A stretch of 6,583 bases of DNA from Lachnoclostridium sp. UBA6558 (GTDB lineage Bacteria; Bacillota; Clostridia; Lachnospirales; Lachnospiraceae): NCBI GenBank assembly GCA_002434335.1, contig DJJW01000017.1:17304-23886 (forward strand). Reading direction: 5' to 3'. Positions 1 to 5,880 of this stretch are shown here, one piece after another. The notes beneath the pieces were generated by a model. The model was not told where the DNA came from. It searched no databases and worked only from the letters and a program-made list of their open reading frames with translations. The translations under genes were made by a program, and so were the position numbers. Each line of letters opens with the position of its first letter. Within the stretch, counting starts at the first letter, position 1.

Positions 1-422
1 TTCAGATAACAACTGCTGTTATGCAATATGGTTATCGAATTATTGATGACCTGATATCAGGTTTATCTGGCTTCTTAAAGAAGAAAGGTTACAGTTCTCT
101 GAGGGAACTCTGCGGCAGTGCACGGGAGAGTTTTGTCAACCCAAATTGCCTAGACAGAAAGACCATGGAATATCCCGTATTTATAAAAGACAGATGTGTA
201 GGCTGCGGCAGATGCTACATCTCCTGTCAGGATGCAGGACATCAGGCAATAAGCTTTGATAAGACCGATAGAAAACCCCTGCTGACTGCAAAAAACTGTG
301 TTGGTTGTCATCTCTGCCTGCTGGTATGCCCCTGCAACGCTATCGAAAGGTCAAGGCGTGTAAAGAAACCTATGAATATAAAGGAAATTCCCAATGACGA
401 CCAAAGAGTCAGTGCAGTTTGA
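1..422 (+). CDS. preA: NAD-dependent dihydropyrimidine dehydrogenase subunit PreA, C-terminal part (5' end outside window)
   Basis: PreA is the catalytic flavin- and Fe-S-containing subunit that, with PreT, interconverts uracil or thymine and the 5,6-dihydro forms with NAD(H) in the cytoplasm; this is family knowledge. The frame is open to the left edge and reads (V)QITTAVMQYGYRIIDDL, the end of the FMN-binding barrel in this family, so the first ATG at 21 is internal and not the start. About 139 residues remain; E. coli PreA has about 410. After the phrase EYPVFIKDRCVGCGRCYISC come two ferredoxin-like motifs: CVGCGRCYISC (195-227), followed by D instead of the usual P as in other PreA proteins, and CVGCHLCLLVCP (298-333). 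The second is followed at once by an extra Cys (CPC). The stop is TGA at 420, 48 nt before the PucR-family gene on the same strand. A homologous dihydroorotate-dehydrogenase-like protein is possible, but the Fe-S tail argues for PreA. Confidence 0.9.
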   Translation, partial: QITTAVMQYGYRIIDDLISGLSGFLKKKGYSSLRELCGSARESFVNPNCLDRKTMEYPVFIKDRCVGCGRCYISCQDAGHQAISFDKTDRKPLLTAKNCVGCHLCLLVCPCNAIERSRRVKKPMNIKEIPNDDQRVSAV

Positions 423-461
423 GCTATTTAATTCAGTAGTAGTTATATAAAGGAAAGTTGT

Positions 462-467
462 GGTGAT
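462..467 (+). promoter_or_regulatory. Ribosome binding site of the PucR-family gene (GGTGAT)
   Basis: GGTGAT ends 3 nt before the ATG at 471. It pairs with the AUCACC part of the 16S rRNA 3' end rather than with the usual CCUCC core; once the offset is counted the spacing is normal. A more classical AAGGAAAG lies at 450-457 but is 13 nt from the ATG. No in-frame ATG, GTG or TTG lies between them, so the start at 471 holds either way. Confidence 0.5.
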
Positions 468-470
468 ATC

Positions 471-1631
471 ATGGCAGTTACACTTGCTAGGCTTTTTGCC
501 AATACAGAAAAAAATTACAAAATCAAGCTGCTGGCAGGTCAAAAAGGTATGAAAAGCCTGGTGCGTTGGGTTCATATGGTAGAAGATAGTGAAGTCCCAG
601 GGTTTCTGCACGGTAATGAATTAATAATGACCACTGGGATTGCTCATGGGGGGAGCGGGTGGCTGGTGGAATTTGTGAAAAGTCTGAGAAAACATGGTGC
701 CATCGGTCTGATTCTGAATGTGGGACCTTATATTAAAGAGATACCTGCATCAGTCGTACAATACTGCGATGATAATGGTTTCCCGTTATTTACAGTACCC
801 TGGGAGATTCATCTGATTGATGTTACCTTTGATTTTTGTCACCGTATCATAGAAAATGAAGAACACGAAACGGATACGGCGTCAGCATTCCGTAACCTGA
901 TCTTTACCCCTGGTAACAAGAATGCTTATGTACAGCCTTTAGGTAAAGGTGGTTTCCATAACAGAGGGGAATACACCCTGATGCTGATACAGGCGGTAAA
1001 AAATGAAAAGCTGATATTAGGAGATGAGTGGAATAACCTGAAATTCGGACTGCAAAGTGTGTTCCGGTATGTGGATAAACCAATCTGTATTTTTGACCAG
1101 GAAAACTATCTGGTTATCATTGCCTCCGGAATACACTGGTCTCAAATGGAGGGATACGGTAAGCTGATTGAGAAAGAATTGTTTCCGGAAGAAGAAGTAC
1201 AGTTATTTATCGGAATCTCTGATACGGTTATTGGATATAATGAGCTGCATTTTTGCTACCGGCAGGCAGTAACCTCTGTTTCAACTGCGAAGCTGCTTCG
1301 GAAAGAAACGGTTAAATACCAGGACACCGGAATCTATAAGCTGTTATATGCAGTAGAAGAAACTGGCGTACTAAAGCGTTATCTGTCAGATACCTTATGG
1401 GATATCAGAGAATATGATGCACTGCATAATACGGATTTTGAAAATACTTTAAAAGTGTATCTGGAGAATAACGGAAGTATTCAAAAGGTATCGATGATTA
1501 TGAATGTCCATCGAAATACTGTTAATTACAAAATGAAATCTATCAGAGAAATCTTTGGGCTAAAAATGGATTATGATGATATAGCCAGACTATGGCTGGC
1601 TTTTAATATTAAGAAAATAACCGCAGAATAA
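471..1631 (+). CDS. PucR-family transcriptional regulator
   Basis: Predicted cytoplasmic DNA-binding regulator of 386 residues. Residues about 5-125 match the PucR N-terminal domain in pattern (LARLFANTEKNYKIKLLAG, VRWVHMVEDSEVPGFLHGNELIMTTG, GAIGLILNVGPY, GFPLFTVPWEIHLIDVTF). Residues about 165-280 resemble the central GGDEF-like domain found in CdaR/PucR proteins, without a GGDEF signature. Residues about 325-382 form the C-terminal helix-turn-helix, with the diagnostic VHRNTVNYKMKSIREIFGL. Family members control purine use (B. subtilis PucR, which is longer), sugar diacid use (CdaR) and other catabolic genes, usually as ligand-responsive activators. Because the gene lies inside a run of pyrimidine- or ureide-catabolic genes, I infer that it controls this operon and senses a pathway intermediate; the ligand cannot be read from sequence. 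It ends 22 nt before the aminotransferase start. B. subtilis pucR itself is not implied, so no symbol is given. Confidence 0.9.
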   Translation: MAVTLARLFANTEKNYKIKLLAGQKGMKSLVRWVHMVEDSEVPGFLHGNELIMTTGIAHGGSGWLVEFVKSLRKHGAIGLILNVGPYIKEIPASVVQYCDDNGFPLFTVPWEIHLIDVTFDFCHRIIENEEHETDTASAFRNLIFTPGNKNAYVQPLGKGGFHNRGEYTLMLIQAVKNEKLILGDEWNNLKFGLQSVFRYVDKPICIFDQENYLVIIASGIHWSQMEGYGKLIEKELFPEEEVQLFIGISDTVIGYNELHFCYRQAVTSVSTAKLLRKETVKYQDTGIYKLLYAVEETGVLKRYLSDTLWDIREYDALHNTDFENTLKVYLENNGSIQKVSMIMNVHRNTVNYKMKSIREIFGLKMDYDDIARLWLAFNIKKITAE

Positions 1632-1641
1632 CAGAAGGATT

Positions 1642-1649
1642 GGAGGGGT
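1642..1649 (+). promoter_or_regulatory. Ribosome binding site of the aminotransferase gene (GGAGGGGT)
   Basis: A strong Shine-Dalgarno sequence, GGAGG at 1642-1646, sits 7 nt before the ATG at 1654. It lies within the short gap after the PucR-family stop, which supports a shared transcript with independent, efficient initiation. Confidence 0.7.
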
Positions 1650-1653
1650 CAGC

Positions 1654-2976
1654 ATGACTTCACAGGAAATCAAAGAACAGCAAACCGGGTATGTATTACA
1701 ATCCTGGTCAAAACAAAAGGGACTGAAGCCTATACCCATTGAAAGGGGTGAAGGAATCTATATGTGGGATTATGAGGGGAATCGTTATACCGATATGTCC
1801 TCCCAGCTGGTTAATCTCAATGTAGGTCATGGTAACCGTTATATTGTTGATGCTATTAAAGCTCAGGCAGAAAAATATTGCTATATATCCCCCGGCTATG
1901 CCAGTGAACCCAGGGCGGAACTGGCTAAGATGTTAATTGAGAGACTGCCGGATAATATGGGTAAGATCTTCTTTACCAACGGCGGAGCAGATGCCAATGA
2001 AAATGCCGTGAAGATAGCCAGACAATATACCGGCAGGCATAAGGTCTTCTCCAGATACAGAAGTTATCACGGTTCCACCTTTGGTGCCGGAAACCTTACC
2101 GGTGAACCAAGAAGATATCCCTTAGAACCTGGAATTCCGGGTTTTGTGAAATTCTTTGACCCCTACCTGTATCGCGAAAGGATTAATTTTACCACTGAAG
2201 AAGAGGCATCTGCGTATTATATTTCCAAACTGCGGGAGCAGATTCAATATGAAGGAGAAAATAGTGTTGCCGCAATTGTACTGGAAACCATAACCGGCTC
2301 CAATGGAATCATCATACCTCCGAAAGGCTACTTACAGGGAATCAGACAAATTTGTGACGATTATGGTATTCTCTTGATCTGTGACGAAGTAATGGCCGGC
2401 TTTGGCAGAACAGGAAAGATGTTTGGCTTTGAGAATTGGGGCATCAAACCGGATCTTGTGACCTTTGCAAAAGGTGTGACCTGCGGATATATACAGCTTG
2501 GAGGTGTTGCCGTCAGTAAGAAGATAGCAGAACATTTTGAGGATAATTTTCTTTCCTGCGGTCTTACTTACAGTGGTCATCCTCTTGCCTGTGCGGCAGG
2601 TATTGCCTGCCTTAAGTTCTATGACGATGCAGCTATTCTTGAAAAGGTAGATAAAACCGGTAAGATACTTGCTTATGAGTTAGAGAAGCTGAAGGAGAAA
2701 CATGCCTGTGTAGGGGATGTGAGATACATCGGATTATTTTCTGCTGTGGAACTGGTAAAGGATAAAAAGACGAAAGAGCCTCTGGTACCTTATGGAAGAG
2801 ATACTGCCGGAGTTATGAAAGGGATTATAGGCAGGCTTTCAGCCAAGGGATTTATGACATACTCTCATGAAAATATGATACTGATAGCTCCGCCTCTGAT
2901 TATTACCGGGGAGCAAATTATTGAAGAACTGGTCAAATTAGATGAGGTACTATCGGAAGTAGATACAGAAATTTAG
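1654..2976 (+). CDS. Class III PLP-dependent aminotransferase, probably acting on beta-alanine or a similar omega-amino acid
   Basis: Fold type I, class III (omega) aminotransferase of 440 residues, normal length for the class, cytoplasmic. Visible motifs in order: TNGGADANENAVKIAR (108-123) in the cofactor phosphate-binding region; SYHGSTFGAGNLTGEPRRYP (137-156); CDEVMAGFGRTGKMFGFE (243-260), where Asp244 should contact the pyridine nitrogen; PDLVTFAKGVTCGYIQLGG (266-284), where Lys273 is the Schiff-base lysine; and LTYSGHPLACAAG (304-316). No key residue is missing. By context, between a PreA-type reductase and an N-carbamoyl-amino acid hydrolase, the likely reaction is beta-alanine plus pyruvate or 2-oxoglutarate to malonate semialdehyde, as in extended reductive pyrimidine degradation (PydD-type enzymes). 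Taurine, GABA or 3-aminoisobutyrate transamination is also possible within this family. Class and catalytic residues are certain; the substrate is inferred. The next gene starts 15 nt downstream. Confidence 0.92.
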   Translation: MTSQEIKEQQTGYVLQSWSKQKGLKPIPIERGEGIYMWDYEGNRYTDMSSQLVNLNVGHGNRYIVDAIKAQAEKYCYISPGYASEPRAELAKMLIERLPDNMGKIFFTNGGADANENAVKIARQYTGRHKVFSRYRSYHGSTFGAGNLTGEPRRYPLEPGIPGFVKFFDPYLYRERINFTTEEEASAYYISKLREQIQYEGENSVAAIVLETITGSNGIIIPPKGYLQGIRQICDDYGILLICDEVMAGFGRTGKMFGFENWGIKPDLVTFAKGVTCGYIQLGGVAVSKKIAEHFEDNFLSCGLTYSGHPLACAAGIACLKFYDDAAILEKVDKTGKILAYELEKLKEKHACVGDVRYIGLFSAVELVKDKKTKEPLVPYGRDTAGVMKGIIGRLSAKGFMTYSHENMILIAPPLIITGEQIIEELVKLDEVLSEVDTEI

Positions 2977-2980
2977 AAAT

Positions 2981-2988
2981 GGGGTGAT
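2981..2988 (+). promoter_or_regulatory. Ribosome binding site fixing the GTG start at 2992 (GGGGTGAT)
   Basis: GGGGTGAT ends 3 nt before GTG 2992 and aligns with the AUCACC end of 16S rRNA, as does the site before the PucR-family gene. A TGA stop at 2989-2991 lies immediately before the GTG in the same frame, so no earlier start is possible. This supports GTG as the true start. Confidence 0.65.
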
Positions 2989-2991
2989 TGA

Positions 2992-3405
2992 GTGGCAAAT
3001 GAACGCTTTCATAAAAGGGAAATCGAACTGTTAAAGATAATACCGCCAACGCATTTTCGGACTGTGGAATCTTTTGCTATGAAAAAGTCTACAACAGAAA
3101 TTAGTGTTGAGATTGACCTTAAAGATACCTTTTTGCAAAAGCTTTCCTTTAGGGCACCCTGGGACGGCAAAATGTATGCCTATGCAAGAATCACGAAAGA
3201 ATTTGAAAAGCTATGCAGTGAAATCAATATCGCCGCAAATGAAATTAAATTAATATACCTTGAAGATTGGGACACTAAATTTTCACTAATAATCGAAGGA
3301 GAAGATAATAACAGGGAATTGTCCTTCTATGTATCTTCCTTTGAGGTATTAGAGCTGTTAAAGAATTGCTGCCGTATTCCGGAGCAGAAAGTAAGTGCGC
3401 TATAA
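2992..3405 (+). CDS. Unrecognised 137-residue protein within the pyrimidine/ureide catabolic operon
   Basis: I do not recognise this protein. It starts with GTG behind a good ribosome binding site and lies 15 nt after the aminotransferase. It is soluble-looking and charged, with no signal peptide, no membrane segment and no metal-binding or nucleotide-binding signature that I can see. The pattern suggests a small alpha/beta fold: strand-like stretches near TEISVEIDL, FLQKLSFRAP, EIKLIYLEDW, FSLIIEG and ELSFYV, with helix-like MYAYARITKEFEKLCSEI in the middle and VLELLKNCC at the end. Aromatic and acidic residues (APWDGKMYAY, YLEDWDTKF) could form a ligand pocket or a protein interface; this is speculation. 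Tight packing between two enzymes of one pathway suggests a pathway-linked role such as an accessory, sensor or small-molecule-binding protein. Being a real gene is likely from start context, full-length frame and gene packing; function is unknown. Confidence 0.8.
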   Translation: MANERFHKREIELLKIIPPTHFRTVESFAMKKSTTEISVEIDLKDTFLQKLSFRAPWDGKMYAYARITKEFEKLCSEINIAANEIKLIYLEDWDTKFSLIIEGEDNNRELSFYVSSFEVLELLKNCCRIPEQKVSAL

Positions 3406-3414
3406 GGCACAGAT

Positions 3415-3419
3415 GGGAG
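3415..3419 (+). promoter_or_regulatory. Probable ribosome binding site of the amidohydrolase gene (GGGAG)
   Basis: GGGAG lies 5 nt before ATG 3425 and favours that start. Competing in-frame starts are ATG 3413, with only a weak AAGG upstream, and GTG 3395, with GGAG at 3381-3384 and a 10-nt spacer; the latter would overlap the preceding gene by 11 nt. Confidence 0.45.
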
Positions 3420-3424
3420 ATTAT

Positions 3425-4648
3425 ATGGTAAGTTGCAGTTTGGAAAGATTAGAGGATAAAATAAAGACTTTTTCCGGTTTTGGTGATACGGGGAAAGGAG
3501 GTATTACCAGATTTTCTCTATCTCCGGAGGCTTTGGCTGCCAGGCCGGAATTTGTGAAAAGATGCAAGGCACTTGGTATGGAAGTGGTTACGGATGATAT
3601 GGCAAATGTATATGCCACTTTACCCGGAGAAGAAGGGCTGCCAGCTATTATGTCAGGTTCCCATGCAGATTCAGTAAGACAGGGCGGCAATTATGATGGA
3701 ATTCTGGGAGTACTTACTGCTTTGGAGGCAGTAGAAACCATTGTGAAAGAGAAAATTTCACATCGTCATCCTATCACAGTCGTTATCTGGACAAATGAGG
3801 AAGGAGCACGCTTTGAACCTGCCATGATGTCCTCCGGTGTTATAACCGGTAAATTTGACAAGGAGAAGATGCTTGCATCAAAAGATACAGAAGGAATAAC
3901 TTTTAAAGAAGCATTGGAAGCCAGCGGTTATAAAGGACAGGAGAGTAATCGTATTGATCCGGCGAAATGTATTGCACTACTGGAACTTCATATAGAACAG
4001 GGACCGGTGCTGGAAGCGGAGGGTATTGATATTGGTGTGGTAGAAGGTGTATGCGGAATGATTAATTATGAATTTACCTTTACCGGCCAGGCCGGGCATG
4101 CCGGAACCACTCCGATGCCTTATCGAAAGGATGCACTTTATGCAGCAGTGAAAACCATACAATATCTTCATGATGAATTGGATAAGCTGGATTCGAAGTT
4201 GGTTTATACAACCGGAAAGATATCTGCACATCCTAATATACATACGATTATACCGGATATCGTTAAGTTTACCTTGGATGCAAGACATCAGGATCCGAAA
4301 GTAATCAAACAGGTACTGGCAATTATTGAAGCTATTCCCGCAGAAATAGAAAAGTGTCAGACCGGATATGTGAAAGCATGGGCACGAGATACGGTATCCT
4401 TCCATAACGAATATGTTGATCTGGTGGAAAAGAATGCAAAGGAACTGAATTACAGTACGAAACGCATGTATAGCGGTCCCGGTCATGATGCACAATTTTT
4501 AATGGAAATCCTTCCGACTACTATGATATTCGTACCCAGTATAGGCGGACACAGTCACTGTGAAGAAGAATTCACTCCTGTTGAGGCCTGTTTAAAGGGT
4601 GCTAATGTCTTGCTTCATACAATTCTTGCAATAGATCATAGTAAATAG
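3425..4648 (+). CDS. M20-family N-carbamoyl-amino acid amidohydrolase (beta-ureidopropionase/allantoate amidohydrolase type)
   Basis: Binuclear-metal hydrolase of the M20 amidase, hydantoinase/carbamoylase group; 407 residues from ATG 3425, typical for the family. Motifs, numbered from that start: GSHADSV (78-84) with metal ligand His80; GGNYDG (87-92) with bridging Asp91; TNEEGARFEP (123-132) with catalytic and metal-binding Glu125/Glu126; LELHIEQGPVLE (186-197) with His189; GQAGHAGTTPMPYRKDA (221-237) in the dimerisation/lid domain; NIHTIIP (271-277) and LDARHQD (284-290) for substrate binding; GGHSHCEEEFTP (374-385) with His378 as last metal ligand. All expected ligands are present. Next to PreA and an omega-aminotransferase the likely substrate is N-carbamoyl-beta-alanine, giving beta-alanine, CO2 and NH3. 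Allantoate or N-carbamoyl-L-amino acids remain possible. GTG 3395 (417 residues) or ATG 3413 could be the start, but similarity seems to begin near SCSLERLEDKIKTF. It appears to be the last gene of the operon; a terminator follows at 4772. Confidence 0.9.
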   Translation: MVSCSLERLEDKIKTFSGFGDTGKGGITRFSLSPEALAARPEFVKRCKALGMEVVTDDMANVYATLPGEEGLPAIMSGSHADSVRQGGNYDGILGVLTALEAVETIVKEKISHRHPITVVIWTNEEGARFEPAMMSSGVITGKFDKEKMLASKDTEGITFKEALEASGYKGQESNRIDPAKCIALLELHIEQGPVLEAEGIDIGVVEGVCGMINYEFTFTGQAGHAGTTPMPYRKDALYAAVKTIQYLHDELDKLDSKLVYTTGKISAHPNIHTIIPDIVKFTLDARHQDPKVIKQVLAIIEAIPAEIEKCQTGYVKAWARDTVSFHNEYVDLVEKNAKELNYSTKRMYSGPGHDAQFLMEILPTTMIFVPSIGGHSHCEEEFTPVEACLKGANVLLHTILAIDHSK

Positions 4649-4771
4649 TTGGAATTGTATGATTGAAATTCTACAGAGCAAATGGAATTGAGACCTTTAA
4701 GAAAATAGTAATCGTATTTTAGGTATTGCATGAATTGCTAGAGTAAAACAATTTTAAACTATATGCCAAAT

Positions 4772-4810
4772 AAAAAGCAGTTGCATCTAAATACCATGCA
4801 ACTGCTTTTT
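4772..4810. terminator. Bidirectional Rho-independent terminator between convergent units
   Basis: AAAAAGCAGTTGCAT (4772-4786) and ATGCAACTGCTTTTT (4796-4810) are perfect reverse complements, 15 bp each, around the 9-nt loop CTAAATACC. The core stem AGCAGTTGCAT is followed by a T run on the + strand and, reading the other way, by another T run from the A run at 4772-4776. It lies 123 nt after the amidohydrolase stop and 80 nt beyond the secF stop, so it can end both transcripts. The rest of 4649-4890 holds no credible gene. Confidence 0.88.
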
Positions 4811-4890
4811 ATGCTAGGGCTTGTCCTGAAACTGCTTCGTGTTATGTTTCCAAAATGCAACGCAGAATACCTCAATAAGGTTTTCAATTA

Positions 4891-5880
4891 CTATGCATTT
4901 GCCAGTTTCTTTGGATCTTTCGTCTCTTTACGTTTCTGCCACATTACCCAGAGAGGACCTGCAATACAGATTGTAGAATAGCAGCCGCTTACAGCACCAA
5001 TAGCCATGGGAAGAGCAAAGCTCTGAATGGAGTCAATACTGTTGGCTTTAGCCATAATAAATACAAGACTTACACTCAAGAATACAGCGATATTGGTATT
5101 CAATGATCTGGTTATGGACTGTGAAATAGACAGATCAGTAAGGGTCTCAACCGGTAATTTAGGATGTAAGTCATGATTTTCTCGGATACGGTCATAGATA
5201 ACGATGGTATCATTTACGGAGTATCCGATAATACTTAATGTTACGGCAACAAAGGAATCGCCGATGGGTATCTTAAATATAACGCAGGTAAAGAATACGA
5301 CTAATACATCGTGAAGCAGTGCAACCAGTGCCATAACACCTGCTGATAAGCCGCCTATTTTACTAAAACGAATCCATACATAAACCATAACAAGGCTGAA
5401 GGAAAGCGCGATTGCAATAATACCATTTGTAAGGAACTTACGGCCGAAAAAGGGTTCAACCATCTGTGATTCACTTAATTTAAGATTGTTATCAGAAAAC
5501 TTTTCTTTTAATGCGTTATCAAAATTTACCTGTTCACTGGCATCTACACCATAGTTCCCGGCAATGTTTAAGATAAGACGTTTCTCATTGGAAGCCAAAT
5601 CCTCTGTGATCTGAGCAGATACGGGTCTTCCCAGTATTTCTGTTGCTACATCACCAGCATCGTCAGCATTCAGTTCTCCGGTATAAGTGTATTTTAAGAG
5701 GGCACCACCCTTGAATTGGATATCTAACTGAACTCCGCTGATTGCCAGATTAATCAATCCAGCGATCATAATTAAAATGGAAATGCTAAAAAAGATAAAT
5801 CTTTTGTTGAAAAAATGTAATATACCGCTACCGGAGGGAGTTAATGCTACCGGTGCATTGGATTGATTATCTCTACTCAT
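4891..5880 (-). CDS. secF: Protein translocase subunit SecF
   Basis: Inner subunit of the SecDF complex, which uses the proton gradient to help SecYEG complete export across the cytoplasmic membrane (family knowledge). From ATG 5880 it has 329 residues, near the usual 300 or so. TM1 lies at about 28-48 (RFIFFSISILIMIAGLINLA), followed by the conserved QFKGGALL (55-62) and a soluble first loop to about 148. Five more membrane segments follow at roughly 150-170, 176-202, 208-229, 263-277 and 284-314. The SecF signature LSIIGYSVNDTIVIYDRIRE is at 215-234, with Asp223 and Arg231 in the expected places, and SQSITRSLNTN at 253-263. The C-terminus is basic (KRKETKDPKK). An upstream ATG at 5904 exists, but codons between it and 5880 encode the ribosome binding site itself, so 5880 is preferred. 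The gene overlaps secD by 4 nt. Confidence 0.95.
   Translation of the reverse strand: MSRDNQSNAPVALTPSGSGILHFFNKRFIFFSISILIMIAGLINLAISGVQLDIQFKGGALLKYTYTGELNADDAGDVATEILGRPVSAQITEDLASNEKRLILNIAGNYGVDASEQVNFDNALKEKFSDNNLKLSESQMVEPFFGRKFLTNGIIAIALSFSLVMVYVWIRFSKIGGLSAGVMALVALLHDVLVVFFTCVIFKIPIGDSFVAVTLSIIGYSVNDTIVIYDRIRENHDLHPKLPVETLTDLSISQSITRSLNTNIAVFLSVSLVFIMAKANSIDSIQSFALPMAIGAVSGCYSTICIAGPLWVMWQKRKETKDPKKLANA

Noticed and set aside
418..451. Possible promoter before the PucR-family gene (TTGAGC at 419 and TATATA at 444 or TATAAA at 446)
   Set aside because: The spacing between the boxes is 19-21 nt, the -35 match is weak, and transcription would begin within or just before the ribosome binding site. 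An AT-rich 48-nt gap gives such matches by chance.
3977..4495. 172-codon open frame on the minus strand inside the amidohydrolase gene
   Set aside because: It is antisense to a well-supported enzyme gene with intact motifs; its translation is rich in Cys, Ile and Arg runs without any domain pattern and has no ribosome binding site of note.
4652..4737. GAATTG occurring three times (4652, 4685, 4732) in the gap after the amidohydrolase
   Set aside because: A hexamer in an AT-rich spacer at unequal spacing (33 and 47 nt); not convincing as a repeat or operator.
4775..4837. Second copy of AACTGCTT (4830-4837) that could pair with the terminator's left arm as an alternative hairpin
   Set aside because: Only 8 bp versus the perfect 15-bp terminator, with a long loop; not competitive and probably chance.
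4763..4981. 72-codon open frame on the plus strand over the terminator and the secF 3' end
   Set aside because: It includes the terminator hairpin and reads antisense into secF; the translation has no recognisable character.
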